Of a DNA stretch of 64,000 nucleotides, positions 54,279-64,000 are shown piece after piece. Both the position numbers and the translations under genes were made by a program. The notes under the pieces are model-generated. The model searched no databases and was not told the DNA's origin. It saw only the letters and a program-made list of their open reading frames with translations. How positions within the stretch are numbered: the stretch's first letter is position 1; every line of letters starts with the position of its first letter. This stretch comes from Rhodococcus triatomae BKS 15-14. GTDB lineage: Bacteria > Actinomycetota > Actinomycetes > Mycobacteriales > Mycobacteriaceae. Location: the NCBI GenBank assembly GCA_000341795.1, contig AODO01000002.1:1-64000 (forward strand), written 5' to 3'.

Positions 54279-55238
54279 TCATCCCTCCTGACCGCCGGGC
54301 GTGCACCCGGCGAGGAACGTCCCGATGTGCTCGGCGACGAGTTCGACGCCGGTCCGATACCCCGGCAGGATGTCCGCCATCTGGAAGTAGGCGTGCATCT
54401 GTCCCGCCGCCTCCTCCAACACGACGGGCACGCCGGCGTCCGCGAGTGCCCGCGCGTACGCCACACCCTCGTCGTGCAGCGGATCGCATTCGGCGACGTA
54501 CACGAGCGCGGGCGGAAGCCCGGCGAGGTCGGGCGCGCGGAGCGGTGACGCGTCGGGGCTCGTCCTCGCCTCCTCGTCCGCGAGGTAGTGCCCCCAGAAC
54601 CAGATCATCGTGTCCCGGCTGAGCAGCAGCTGATTCTCCGGTGCCATGTAGGACGGGCGGTCGAAGTCGCAGTCGGTGACCGGGTAGACGAGCACCTGGT
54701 AGTCGATCCTCGGGCCGCCGCGATCGCGAGCCCACCGGGTCATCACCGCGGCGATGTTGCCACCCGCGCTGTCGCCGGCGACTATCAGCGGCACACCCGC
54801 AGGCGCGAACTCGGTCAGATGCTCTGCCGCCCAGCACAATCCGAGGTAGCTGTCCTCGACCGCCGCGGGGAACGGATGCTCGGGTGCCTTGCGGTAGTTC
54901 ACGAGGACGACGGTCGAGCGGGTGAGGTTCACCAGGTCCCTGGCCACGTGGTCGTACTGGAGGTCGATGTCGCCGATCACCCAGCCCCCGCCGTGGAAGT
55001 AGACGACGACGGAACGGGATTCGCCCTCGGGCTCGAGAACGCGGACGCGGATCCTGCCACCGTCGGACGTGTCGAGCTTGAGATTGCGGACGCGGGCGAC
55101 ATCCGGGCCGCGCCCGCTCATGCCGGCGAAGATCGGGCCCGACATCCGGGCGAGAGCCGGTGTCCCCTCGTGGATCGGGGGGTCCCGGGTTTCGGCGAGC
55201 TGCATGAGCATCGCGAGGGACACGGGTTCGAGAGGCAT
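54279..55238 (-). CDS. Alpha/beta hydrolase, hormone-sensitive-lipase family esterase
   Basis: A 319-residue esterase. HGGGW oxyanion motif (VVYFHGGGWVIGDID, about 79-93), nucleophile VAGDSAGGNIAA (Ser about 154), Asp in AECDPLHDEG and His in QMHAYFQM complete the triad. Placed directly before the monooxygenase gene (2-nt gap), it very likely hydrolyses the ester that the Baeyer-Villiger step makes. GGGAGTGA precedes the ATG. A 13-bp-stem hairpin separates it from the upstream ALDH gene. Confidence 0.87.
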   Translation of the reverse strand: MPLEPVSLAMLMQLAETRDPPIHEGTPALARMSGPIFAGMSGRGPDVARVRNLKLDTSDGGRIRVRVLEPEGESRSVVVYFHGGGWVIGDIDLQYDHVARDLVNLTRSTVVLVNYRKAPEHPFPAAVEDSYLGLCWAAEHLTEFAPAGVPLIVAGDSAGGNIAAVMTRWARDRGGPRIDYQVLVYPVTDCDFDRPSYMAPENQLLLSRDTMIWFWGHYLADEEARTSPDASPLRAPDLAGLPPALVYVAECDPLHDEGVAYARALADAGVPVVLEEAAGQMHAYFQMADILPGYRTGVELVAEHIGTFLAGCTPGGQEG

Positions 55239-55271
55239 GGCGGGTCACTCCCTTTCCGTCATGGGCAGGGC

Positions 55272-55303
55272 GCTCCGCGCCGGGTGTCGGCCCGGCGCGG
55301 AGC
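55272..55303 (-). terminator. Intra-cluster hairpin between ALDH and esterase genes
   Basis: Arms GCTCCGCGCCGGG (55272-55284) and its exact complement (55291-55303), 6-nt loop. It may attenuate read-through from the ADH-ALDH part into the esterase-monooxygenase part. Confidence 0.6.
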
Positions 55304-55348
55304 TCCCCTGTGGCGCGGCGTGTGATGGACGCGACGCGGTGCGCCTGA

Positions 55349-56758
<1,410 letters not shown>

Positions 56759-56792
56759 GTGTCGAATACTCCTGGTGAGGTCGGTGTGGTCG

Positions 56793-57920
56793 TCAGTAGT
56801 CGGCGTCGCCGTAGACGACGAGACCGCGCAGGTTCTTGCCGTCGAACATGTCCTGGTAGCCCTGGTTGATGTCCTCGAGGCGGTACTTCGTCGTCACCAG
56901 TTCCTCGAGCTTCAGGTTCCCGGTCCGGTAGAGGTCGAGCAGCTTGGGGATCTGGGTACGTGGACCCACACCGCCGAAGATCGCACCCTGTACCCGCTTC
57001 TGGAGGAGGGTGAGCTCGAACAGGTTCAGATCGACGGTCGAGTTGGCGAAATGCCCCATGCCGGTGACGATCACCTGACCACCTTTTCCGGTCAGGCTCA
57101 GTGCCTCCTGGATGTTCTTGCCCTCGATCTCGCCTACGGTGACGATCGTGACCTGCGCCATCTTTCCCCAGGTCAGGTCGGGCAACTCGGCGAGCGCCTC
57201 TTCGACGGAGGCGTAGGTGTGAGTGGCCCCGAAATCCAGTGCCTGCTTGCGCTTGAACTCGACGGGGTCGATCGCGACGACGTATCGGGCGCCCGCATGC
57301 TTCGCGCCCTGAACGGCATTGATTCCGACGCCGCCGATGCCCATCACGACGGCGGTGTCGCCGGGGCGGGTGTCGCCGATCTCCGTCGCCGAACCCCAGC
57401 CGGTGGAGACACCGCAGCCGAGCAGGGCCGCGACCTCGAGGGGGATGTCCTTCTCGATCTTGACGACCGATGCCTGATGGACGGTCACGTACGGCGCGAA
57501 GGTGCCGAGCAGGCACATCTGGATGACCGGCTGACCGTCCCTGGTCACCCGGAAGGTCTTGTCCGAGATGGCCTGGCCGGTGAGCAGTCCGGCGCCCTCG
57601 TCGCACAGGTTCTGCAGACCGCTCGCGCAGGACGGGCAGGTGCCGCACGCCGGGATGAATGCGAGGACCACGTGGTCCCCCACCTCGAGTCCGTTGACCC
57701 CGGGCCCGACCTTGGTGACCACGCCCGCGCCCTCGTGGCCCCCGAGGACCGGCATGAACGGAACCGGGCTGCTGCCGGCGACGACGTGCGCGTCCGAATG
57801 GCACAGGCCGGACGCGGCGAGCTTCACCTGGACCTCACCGGCAACCGGGTCACCGAGTTCCACCTCGGTGATCTTCCACGGTGCGCCGACCTCTTCGACG
57901 ATCGCAGCCTTGACCTTCAT
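56793..57920 (-). CDS. NDMA-dependent-type zinc alcohol dehydrogenase
   Basis: A 375-residue medium-chain alcohol dehydrogenase. Catalytic Zn ligands are in [10 protein letters not shown] and GGHEGAGVV; the structural Zn lobe is [15 protein letters not shown]; the nucleotide site is [15 protein letters not shown]. The C-terminal [20 protein letters not shown] is characteristic of actinobacterial NDMA-dependent nicotinoproteins, which keep NAD(H) bound and need a partner acceptor such as mycofactocin. The 5' ATG has GGAGG six bases upstream; an upstream ATG lacks one. First gene of the catabolic operon, divergent from an AraC regulator. Confidence 0.88.
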   Translation of the reverse strand: MKVKAAIVEEVGAPWKITEVELGDPVAGEVQVKLAASGLCHSDAHVVAGSSPVPFMPVLGGHEGAGVVTKVGPGVNGLEVGDHVVLAFIPACGTCPSCASGLQNLCDEGAGLLTGQAISDKTFRVTRDGQPVIQMCLLGTFAPYVTVHQASVVKIEKDIPLEVAALLGCGVSTGWGSATEIGDTRPGDTAVVMGIGGVGINAVQGAKHAGARYVVAIDPVEFKRKQALDFGATHTYASVEEALAELPDLTWGKMAQVTIVTVGEIEGKNIQEALSLTGKGGQVIVTGMGHFANSTVDLNLFELTLLQKRVQGAIFGGVGPRTQIPKLLDLYRTGNLKLEELVTTKYRLEDINQGYQDMFDGKNLRGLVVYGDADY

Positions 57921-57965
57921 GCAACGCCTCCTCATGTGTGCCAACCGACACAAGCCACGTCAGAT

Positions 57966-57979
57966 GTGACATGTGTCAC
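57966..57979. promoter_or_regulatory. Palindromic operator candidate GTGACA-TG-TGTCAC
   Basis: A perfect 6-bp inverted repeat with a 2-bp centre, 46 bp before the alcohol dehydrogenase start and 150 bp before the divergent AraC gene. A weaker related element (TGTGCC..GACACA) lies at about 57937-57952. Plausible binding site for a dimeric regulator. Confidence 0.45.
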
Positions 57980-58129
57980 TGCCCACACGGTAGAGCCCTG
58001 CCCGGGAATCGGCCAGGACCGTCCGGGCCACAACACGACCGTTCCGGCCAACGCGCGACGGCGGCGCGCACACGCCGACGTGGACTCCGACTCGTTGACG
58101 CGTCGACGGCGGTCGGTGAGACTGGCCAC

Positions 58130-59206
58130 ATGATCCCCGGTGCCGTGGTCCGTCGCGAACTGTCACCGGCGCCTGCGGTGACGCAGGAGTCCAACCGGAT
58201 CATCGCCGCCATCACCGATCCCTGGGATCATCCGCGCACGATGGTGTCGGTGTCGCTGATGTGCGAGTGGGGCGCAGCCAACGGCATCACCGCATCGACA
58301 CTGCTCCGCGGATCGGGCATCGACGAGCGGTCACTGACCGACCCGGAGATCCTCGTCGAGGCACGCCAGGAGATGGCCGTCATCCGCAACCTGGTGACCG
58401 CGACCGCAGCTCGGCCGGGGGCAGGCGTCGAGGTCGGCTCGCTGTACCACCTGACCGCCTACGGCTATCTCGGGTACCTCCTGACCGCCGCCGCGACCGC
58501 GCGCGACACGGTCGAGCACGGCCTGCACTTCGCCCTCCTGACCTTCGCGTTCACGACGATGACGGCGCGCATCGACTCGGGTGGCCGGTACGTGCTCACC
58601 TTCCAGGCGGAGGACGTCCCCGAGGACATCAGGTGGTTCGTGGTGGAACGGGACGTCGCCGCCGTGGTGCAGGTGCACCGCGAGATCTTTCCCGGCGCGG
58701 ACCGCGTGCCGTTGCGCGAGATCCGCCTCGCGGCGGGCCATCCCGGTTCGACGCGGGTCTACTCGGACTACTTCGGCGTGCCGGTCGAGTTCGGTTGCGC
58801 GCGCAGCGAGGTCGTGCTGGACGCCGGATACCTCGACGAGGTGCCGCCGATGGCGAACACGCACACCGCGCAGCTCCTCGTCGCGCAGTGCGAACGTATT
58901 CGCGCCGAGCGCCTGCACCACACGGGCGTCGCCGCACAGGTCCGCGCCCACCTGCTCGACCGGACGTCGCTGGACCTGACGCTGGAGGAGGTGGCGATGC
59001 AGCTGCACTACGCTCCCCGTACCCTGCGGCGACACCTCGAGCACGAGGGCACGACGTTCCGTGAGCTCCTCGAGGAGGTTCGCCGTGGCGTCGCCGAGAG
59101 TCTGCTGCGGGAGCGTTCGGTACCTCGGCACGAGATCGCCCGGCGACTCGGGTACCAGGACTGGTCGAGTGTCGTGCGGGCCCGCCGCCGCTGGAAGCGC
59201 GCGTGA
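58130..59206 (+). CDS. AraC-family transcriptional regulator
   Basis: A 358-residue regulator of the same type as the one at 33603-34634. Ligand domain at about 30-235 (ASTLLRGSGIDERSL, YGYLGYLLTAAATARD, YSDYFGVPVEFGCARS), then a double HTH with LTLEEVAMQLHYAPRTLRRHLEHEGTTF in shorter blocks and VPRHEIARRLGYQDWSS. It is divergent from the ADH-ALDH-esterase-BVMO genes and is their likely activator. ATG 58130 follows a GGTGAG run. A hairpin overlaps its stop. Confidence 0.88.
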   Translation: MIPGAVVRRELSPAPAVTQESNRIIAAITDPWDHPRTMVSVSLMCEWGAANGITASTLLRGSGIDERSLTDPEILVEARQEMAVIRNLVTATAARPGAGVEVGSLYHLTAYGYLGYLLTAAATARDTVEHGLHFALLTFAFTTMTARIDSGGRYVLTFQAEDVPEDIRWFVVERDVAAVVQVHREIFPGADRVPLREIRLAAGHPGSTRVYSDYFGVPVEFGCARSEVVLDAGYLDEVPPMANTHTAQLLVAQCERIRAERLHHTGVAAQVRAHLLDRTSLDLTLEEVAMQLHYAPRTLRRHLEHEGTTFRELLEEVRRGVAESLLRERSVPRHEIARRLGYQDWSSVVRARRRWKRA

Positions 59207-59237
59207 CACCGCCGCCGCCGGAGGCGCGGGTGTCACG
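59202..59237. terminator. Hairpin overlapping the araC stop codon
   Basis: Arms CGTGACACC (59202-59210) and its exact complement (59229-59237). It lies between convergent genes. Confidence 0.5.
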
Positions 59238-59260
59238 GCCGATACGGGAGCGGTTGCGGC

Positions 59261-60544
59261 TCAGCGACGAAAGCGCGCGAGCCACGTCATGAGTGGGTAA
59301 CCGAGCAGGATGCCCACCGACCCCCACGCGATACCTCCGAGCTCGACCGACCCGATGGAGAGGGTGAGGTCGCCGATGCCGGCGACGATCGCCGCGGCCA
59401 CGACGGTGAGGTTGACGGGATCGGTGAAGTCGACCTTCGCGTCTGCCCAGATCCGGACCCCGAGGATGCCGATCAGGCCGTAGAGCACGAGAGTGGCGCC
59501 GCCGATCACGCCGTCCGGGACGGTGAACACCAGGGCGCCGAACTTGGGCGAGAACGCCAGCACGACCGCGGTCGCCGCGGCCACCCAGTAGGCGGCCGTC
59601 GAGTAGACCCGGGTCGCGGCCATCACGCCGATGTTCTCCGCGTAGGTGGTGGTACCCGATCCACCGCCGGCACCGGCGAGCGTGGTGGCGAGTCCGTCCG
59701 CGAAGAGCGCATCGCCCGCGACGGCGTCGAGATTGCGACCGGTCATCGCGGAGACCGCCTTGACGTGGCCGACGTTCTCCGCGATGAGCACGATGACGAC
59801 GGGAAGCGTGAGAGCGATGACGGACCAGTTGAACTCGGGTCCGCGCAGGTGCGGGAGTCCGATCCACGCCGCATCGCGCAGCGCGTCGACGCGACTGTCG
59901 TCGAGTCCGCCGGTGACGGCCGCGAACACCCAGCCGATCACCACACCGACGAGGATGCCCAGGCGTCCGAGCAGGCCGGGCCCGACGGCGGTCACCACGA
60001 GGATCGCCACGAGCGTCACGGCTGCCACGAGCGGCTGGGCTTCGAAGGATCCGACGGCCGCGGGCGCGAGGTTGAGGCCGATGAGCATGACCACTGCGCC
60101 GGTGACGACCGGCGGCATGACCGCGTCGAGCACGCGGGCGCCCGCCAGCCGCACGAGTACACCGACCAGCATGAGAACGACGCCGACCGACAGGACGGCG
60201 CCGAGCTGGGCGGCCGGACCGTCGGCCGCCGATGCGGTGAGCGGCGCGATGAACGCGAACGACGACCCGAGGTAGCTCGGCACCCGACCACGCGTGATGA
60301 CGAGGAACAGTGCGGTGCCGATTCCGGAGAAGAGCAGCGTCGTGGTGACCGGGAACCCGGTGATGGTCGGAACGAGCAGCGTCGCACCGAACATCGCGAT
60401 CACGTGCTGCATTCCGACCCCGACGGTCCGAGGCCAGCTGAGGCGCTCGTCGGGCGCGACCACGGCGCCGTCTGCGATCGCCCGGCCGTCTCCGTGGAGG
60501 GTCCACCCGAAGCCGCCGCGCGCGGCCATGTCTCGTTTCGTCAC
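59261..60544 (-). CDS. NCS2 family uracil/xanthine permease
   Basis: A 427-residue membrane transporter of the UraA/nucleobase-ascorbate family, about 12-14 helices. Signature segments are VGVGMQHVIAMFGATLLVP, FAFIAPLTA, IAENVGHVKAVSAMTGR (helix 8 Glu/His), and GGGSGTTTYAENIGVMAAT (helix 10). Proton-coupled uracil or purine uptake is expected. GTG 60544 is 7 nt after TAGGAT on the minus strand, so the mRNA is probably leaderless; an ATG five codons in (60529) is the alternative. Confidence 0.9.
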   Translation of the reverse strand: MTKRDMAARGGFGWTLHGDGRAIADGAVVAPDERLSWPRTVGVGMQHVIAMFGATLLVPTITGFPVTTTLLFSGIGTALFLVITRGRVPSYLGSSFAFIAPLTASAADGPAAQLGAVLSVGVVLMLVGVLVRLAGARVLDAVMPPVVTGAVVMLIGLNLAPAAVGSFEAQPLVAAVTLVAILVVTAVGPGLLGRLGILVGVVIGWVFAAVTGGLDDSRVDALRDAAWIGLPHLRGPEFNWSVIALTLPVVIVLIAENVGHVKAVSAMTGRNLDAVAGDALFADGLATTLAGAGGGSGTTTYAENIGVMAATRVYSTAAYWVAAATAVVLAFSPKFGALVFTVPDGVIGGATLVLYGLIGILGVRIWADAKVDFTDPVNLTVVAAAIVAGIGDLTLSIGSVELGGIAWGSVGILLGYPLMTWLARFRR

Positions 60545-60581
60545 GAGGCAGATCCTAGGGCGCGCGCGGACGGCCGGGCGA

Positions 60582-61763
60582 TCAGCTACCGAAGGAGGGC
60601 GCGGGGGTCTCGCCGTCGAAGAGGGCCCGGACGAACGGCACGGTGTCGGGCAGCGAGGCGGCCATGGTGCCGCTGTGGTCGGTCGGGTAGGTCTTGAACG
60701 TCACCGGTTCGCCATTGCGCGCGAGGGTGCTTCCGAGGAGCAACGTCGACGGCATGATGATGTCGGTGTCCTTGAGGCCCTGTCCCATGAAGAACGGCTT
60801 GTCGTAACCGGTTTCGGGGATTCCCATGTAGTCGGTGAGGACGCCCTGGACGTTCGGGATCGTCGAGAGCGGCTTGTCGAACAGGGATCCGATGACCAGT
60901 CCGCCGACCTCCTTCTTGAGCGGGTCGTAGCAGAGGGTTTCGGCCTTGGCGAGCCACTCGCGCCCCGAGTCGTTCAGCAGGGACGGGATGCCGAGTTCGG
61001 GGTGCGCGGCGTTCAGGCCCGCGAGGATGTAGAGCGAGTACACGGTGAGTCCGCCGGGCAGGGCGACCGGCGGGAAGCCGGGGCCGGCGAGCGCGACGAT
61101 GTTCTCGATGTAGGCGGGGACTCCGGTGCCGACGGCGCCTCGGTAGTCGAGTTCGGGACCGCCGAACTCGGTGGCGTAGCGCGCGGTGGTGATCGCGGCG
61201 CCGCCGCCCTGCGACTGCCCGATGGCGACCCAGGTGTTCGACAGCGACGGTTCGACGGCGCGTCCGGCCTTGACCATGTCGACGACGCTGTGCGCCTCGG
61301 CCTTGCCGTCGAGGTAGGGCATCGTGCCGGGGGTGCCCAGGCCGGCGTAGTCGCTGGCGACGACGGCGTAGCCCTGGTCGAGCCAGGTCCCGAGGTACGC
61401 GAAGTCACGCTCGCGAGCTCCGGGCCCGACGACGGAGGGTGCGCAGTCGTCGCCGAGACCGACGGTGCCGTGTGCCCAGGACAGCACGGGCCAGCCGCCT
61501 TCCGGCGCTTCGCCTTCGGGAACGAAGACGGTGCCGGTGCTCAGCGCGGGCTCACCGTTCGAGCCGGTGGTCCAGTAGGTGAGCCGGTGCGCATCCGCGG
61601 ATCCGGGGTACCAGAGGTCGCGGGGCAGCGTCTCGTTGGCGGTGACGGTGCCGGGCGCGGCGGACTCGGGTGCGGCGACGGCCGGTGCGGTAGCGAGCAG
61701 TGCACCTCCGAGTGCCAGTGCGAGGCCGAGTACGCCGGTACGGCGGCGGATGGTTCGAGTCAC
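60582..61763 (-). CDS. Secreted lipase (LIP family alpha/beta hydrolase)
   Basis: A 393-residue exported lipase. The signal peptide is at residues 1-32 (TIRRRTGVLGLALALGG..APAVA-A), Arg-rich and possibly Tat-like, followed by a secretory-lipase domain: LSWAHGTVG, VVASDYAGLGTPG, nucleophile elbow VAIGQSQGGGAA and a late YPTDHSGTM His. Related proteins are triacylglycerol lipases and mycobacterial LIP esterases. GTG 61763 is favoured over 61787 because AAAAGGA is six bases upstream. Palindromic elements lie before it (GTGTCGCGACAC at 61807-61818). Confidence 0.87.
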   Translation of the reverse strand: MTRTIRRRTGVLGLALALGGALLATAPAVAAPESAAPGTVTANETLPRDLWYPGSADAHRLTYWTTGSNGEPALSTGTVFVPEGEAPEGGWPVLSWAHGTVGLGDDCAPSVVGPGARERDFAYLGTWLDQGYAVVASDYAGLGTPGTMPYLDGKAEAHSVVDMVKAGRAVEPSLSNTWVAIGQSQGGGAAITTARYATEFGGPELDYRGAVGTGVPAYIENIVALAGPGFPPVALPGGLTVYSLYILAGLNAAHPELGIPSLLNDSGREWLAKAETLCYDPLKKEVGGLVIGSLFDKPLSTIPNVQGVLTDYMGIPETGYDKPFFMGQGLKDTDIIMPSTLLLGSTLARNGEPVTFKTYPTDHSGTMAASLPDTVPFVRALFDGETPAPSFGS

Positions 61764-61806
61764 GGTGTTCCTTTTCGACGTGCGCACCGACCGCGGTCGC
61801 GGCCCG

Positions 61807-61838
61807 GTGTCGCGACACTACGAGTTGATTAACCGAAT
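61807..61838. promoter_or_regulatory. Palindromic elements upstream of the lipase gene
   Basis: A perfect 12-bp palindrome GTGTCGCGACAC (61807-61818) is followed by TTGA-N12-TCAA (about 61824-61843), both in the only short AT-rich patch of the region. They could be repressor operators for the lipase. Confidence 0.35.
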
Positions 61839-61840
61839 GG

Positions 61841-62851
61841 TCAAGCTTTTGTCCATGCCAGCAACCGCTCGGCGGACCAGGTGTTGACGATCCGGTCGGC
61901 GGGCACCTCGCACGCTTGCGCCCGTTCACAGCCGTACCCCTGGAAGTCGAGTTGCCCGGGCGCGTGCGCGTCCGTGTCGATCGCGAACAGGCACCCGCGT
62001 TCCAACGCCGCACGAATGAGCCGCGTCGGCGGATCCCGGCGCTCGGGTCGACTGTTGATCTCGACCGCGGTGTCGAACTGCCGGCACGCCTCGAACACCA
62101 CCTCGGCGTTGAAGTCCGACTCGGGGCGGGCCCCTCGACCGCCCTCGACCAGCCTTCCCGTGCAGTGCCCGAGAACGTCGACGAGCGGATTCGCCACCGC
62201 TCGGACCATCCGTCGCGTCATCGCGTCGTGATCCATCCGGAGCTTCGAGTGCACGCTGGCGACGACGATGTCCAGCTCGGCGAGCAGCGCCGGGTCCTGA
62301 TCGAGTGTTCCGTCGTCGAGGATGTCCACCTCGATCCCGGTGAGGATCCGGAACGGCGCCAACTCCTCGTTCAGTTCGGCGACGACGTCGAGCTGACGGC
62401 GCAGCCGGTCGGCGGACAGCCCGTTCGCGACCGTCAGTCGCGGCGAGTGATCCGTGAGCGCGCAGTAGTCGTGTCCGATCATCGCCGCGCGGCGCATCAT
62501 CTCCTCGATCGGGCTGCCGCCGTCGGACCAGTCCGAGTGGGTGTGCAGGTCGCCGCGCAACGCGGCGAGGAGCTCGCGGCCACCGACACCGATCTGCTGC
62601 GCCGACTTCTCGACCTCGGACAGGTACGCGGGAACCTCGCCGGCCCACGCCTGCGCGATCACGGCGGCGGTCTTCGGACCGATGCCCGGCAACGCCGTCC
62701 AGGTATCGGTGCGGCCGTAACGGTCGCGCTGCTCGGGCGTCAGTGCCTCGACGACGTCCGCGGCGCGCCGGTACGCCTTGACCCGATGGGTTTCCGCCCG
62801 GCCCCGCTCGAGCCAGAACGCGATCTCCCGTAAAGCCTCGACGGGGTCCAT
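61841..62851 (-). CDS. PHP-domain phosphoesterase with PolX-like N-terminal helix-hairpin-helix
   Basis: A 336-residue protein. Residues 1-95 resemble the N-terminal helical and HhH part of family X polymerases (EALREIAFWLERGRAE, LPGIGPKTAAVIAQAW). Residues 100-335 are a PHP metallophosphoesterase: DLHTHSDWSDGGSP, LTDHSPR, EVDILDDG, SVHSKLR, DVLGHCTGR, and TDAHAPGQLDF, which supply the metal ligands. The polymerase catalytic palm is absent. 3'-5' exonuclease or phosphatase activity is likely. ATG 62851 has AGGATGGGG upstream; ATG 62869 is the alternative. Confidence 0.85.
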   Translation of the reverse strand: MDPVEALREIAFWLERGRAETHRVKAYRRAADVVEALTPEQRDRYGRTDTWTALPGIGPKTAAVIAQAWAGEVPAYLSEVEKSAQQIGVGGRELLAALRGDLHTHSDWSDGGSPIEEMMRRAAMIGHDYCALTDHSPRLTVANGLSADRLRRQLDVVAELNEELAPFRILTGIEVDILDDGTLDQDPALLAELDIVVASVHSKLRMDHDAMTRRMVRAVANPLVDVLGHCTGRLVEGGRGARPESDFNAEVVFEACRQFDTAVEINSRPERRDPPTRLIRAALERGCLFAIDTDAHAPGQLDFQGYGCERAQACEVPADRIVNTWSAERLLAWTKA

Positions 62852-62877
62852 CTCCCCATCCTGTGCCATCCGCGGCG

Positions 62878-64000
62878 CTACCGCAGGATCTCGGTCGCCT
62901 TCTGGCGTGCCGCGGACGGGTCCGCGGCGGCGAGTGCCGCGTCGGCGGCGCGGCGGCACTGCGCGAGGTCCACCGACGCCAGCGCGGACCCGGTCGCCGC
63001 GACCGCGGAGGCTGCCATCGACAGCGAGGTGACTCCGAGGCCCACCAGGACGCACGCCAGCAACGGATCGGCGGCGGCTTCACCGCACACCCCGACGCTC
63101 TTGCCCACCCGAGCGCCGTCCGCCGCGGTCCTGGCGACCAACGCCAGCACCGCGGGCTGCCACGGGTCGGTGAGGCCGGCGAGCGGCGCCGACATCCGAT
63201 CGGCGGCCATCGTGTACTGCGTGAGGTCGTTGGTGCCGATCGACAGGAAGTCGACGTGCTCGAGAATCCGGTCGGCCAACAGCGCGGCCGCGGGCACCTC
63301 CACCATGACACCGGGCACCAGGTCCCGCGCGCGGGCGGCCGCTGCGAACTCGGCGGCCTCGGCGAGGGTCGCGATCATCGGAGCCATCACGAGCACCTCC
63401 GACGACGATGTCCGCGACGCGGCGGCGATCGCGTCGAGCTGGCGTTCCAGCAGGCCCGGATGGCCCGCTGCGATGCGGTATCCCCGCACGCCGAGCGCGG
63501 GGTTCGCCTCCTCACCGGTCGGGGCGAACCTCATCGGCTTGTCCGAGCCGGCGTCGAGGGTGCGCACGACGACCTTTCCGTCGGGGAACGCGTCGAACAC
63601 CTCGCGGTAGATCTGCGCTTGTTCCTCCACCGGGGGTTCGGTGTCGCGGTCGAGGAACGCCAGCTCCGTCCGGAACAGCCCGACGCCCTCGGCCGCCGAC
63701 CCGTCCGCGGCCGCCCGCGCTCCCGGCCCGTCCTGGACGTTCGCGAGTACGGCCACCGGGTGTCCGTCCCGGGTCCGACCGGGACCGACCCAGGATGCGG
63801 TGCGCCGCCGAACGTCCGCCGAGTGCGCGACAGCGGACCGGGCGCGGCCGGGGTCGGGGTCCACCTCGACGGATCCCGCACTGCCGTCCACCAGAACCGG
63901 CGCGCCCGAGGCGATGTCGCCGAGCCCGGAGACACCGACGACGCAGGGTATGCCCAGTTGTCGGGCGATGATCGACGTGTGGCCGGTCGGTCCGCCGAGC
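62878..64000 (-). CDS. ptsI: PTS phosphoenolpyruvate-protein phosphotransferase (enzyme I), partial
   Basis: About 374 residues, the C-terminal two thirds; the N-terminus is off the right edge. The visible part begins with the swivelling-domain active site GGPTGHTSIIARQLGIP, whose His is phosphorylated by PEP. The PEP-binding TIM barrel follows: EGVGLFRTELAFLDRD, NPALGVRGYR, MIATLAEAAEF, FLSIGTNDLTQY and GVCGEAAADP. It passes phosphate to HPr for sugar uptake. The natural stop is at 62878, 26 nt before the PHP gene start, so the two are probably co-transcribed. Confidence 0.93.
   Translation of the reverse strand, partial: LGGPTGHTSIIARQLGIPCVVGVSGLGDIASGAPVLVDGSAGSVEVDPDPGRARSAVAHSADVRRRTASWVGPGRTRDGHPVAVLANVQDGPGARAAADGSAAEGVGLFRTELAFLDRDTEPPVEEQAQIYREVFDAFPDGKVVVRTLDAGSDKPMRFAPTGEEANPALGVRGYRIAAGHPGLLERQLDAIAAASRTSSSEVLVMAPMIATLAEAAEFAAAARARDLVPGVMVEVPAAALLADRILEHVDFLSIGTNDLTQYTMAADRMSAPLAGLTDPWQPAVLALVARTAADGARVGKSVGVCGEAAADPLLACVLVGLGVTSLSMAASAVAATGSALASVDLAQCRRAADAALAAADPSAARQKATEILR

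Overview
The window is high-GC (about 70 %) actinobacterial chromosome. Gene order, an IdeR/SigA/SigB/LexA set, Cei, KhtTU, a short resuscitation-promoting factor and an NDMA-type alcohol dehydrogenase all point to a mycolic-acid actinomycete, most likely Rhodococcus (Nocardiaceae). From memory, the order DUF3710-dut-DUF3093-DUF4193-cei-suhB-ppgK-sigA, BrkB-DUF3039-DUF3099-sigB-ideR, DUF4192, PAC2-hydrolase and nrdR-(chiZ/divS)-lexA follows the M. tuberculosis Rv2696c-Rv2720 segment. Lineage-specific blocks are inserted into it. No rRNA, tRNA, CRISPR array, insertion sequence or phage gene was seen.

Layout. 1-6.8 kb: nucleotide hygiene (dut), envelope integrity (cei), inositol phosphatase (suhB), polyphosphate glucokinase (ppgK) and the primary sigma factor with a Lys/Ala repeat tail. 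6.8-14.8 kb: a KhtTU K+/H+ antiporter operon, DUF952, a DUF7455 zinc protein, a DEAD/DEAH helicase, a BrkB membrane protein, DUF3039, DUF3099 and a SAM methyltransferase. 14.9-27.5 kb: sigB behind a stress-type GGAAC/GTT promoter, a GNAT/acyl-CoA-synthetase acetyltransferase overlapping an AcuC deacetylase, ideR-galE, a secreted PI-PLC-like protein, DUF4192, a lipoprotein with a TTG start, PAC2 and an alpha/beta hydrolase.

27.5-49.1 kb is a more variable block. It holds a DUF3516 Ski2-like helicase overlapping a frameshifted CYP102-like P450, a DUF5666 protein with a Gly/Tyr/Pro tail, DUF5997 divergent from a LysR effector domain without HTH, AraC-ALDH-DinB/MDMPI-like-SDR, thiolase, oxyR, PhzF, an Rpf, a YiiX-like permuted papain fold, an aminotransferase-Pr6Pr pair and hrpA. 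49.1-51.4 kb is nrdR, a DivS/ChiZ-like gene and lexA with two LexA boxes. 51.4-59.2 kb is catabolic: an acyl-CoA dehydrogenase, then alcohol dehydrogenase, aldehyde dehydrogenase, esterase and Baeyer-Villiger-type monooxygenase under a divergent AraC regulator, which reads as an alcohol-to-ketone-to-ester-to-acid route. The window ends with a NCS2 permease, a secreted lipase, a PolX-type PHP protein and the C-terminal part of PTS enzyme I.

The most striking cross-cutting signal is regulatory. At least a dozen genes have a TANNNT -10 hexamer placed exactly 6-7 nt before ATG/GTG, which implies leaderless mRNAs. At two divergent gene pairs the -10 hexamers of opposite strands physically overlap (42878-42884 and 1231-1240); at a third pair (32845-32876) both fit into 32 bp. 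Intergenic hairpins separate most convergent gene pairs.
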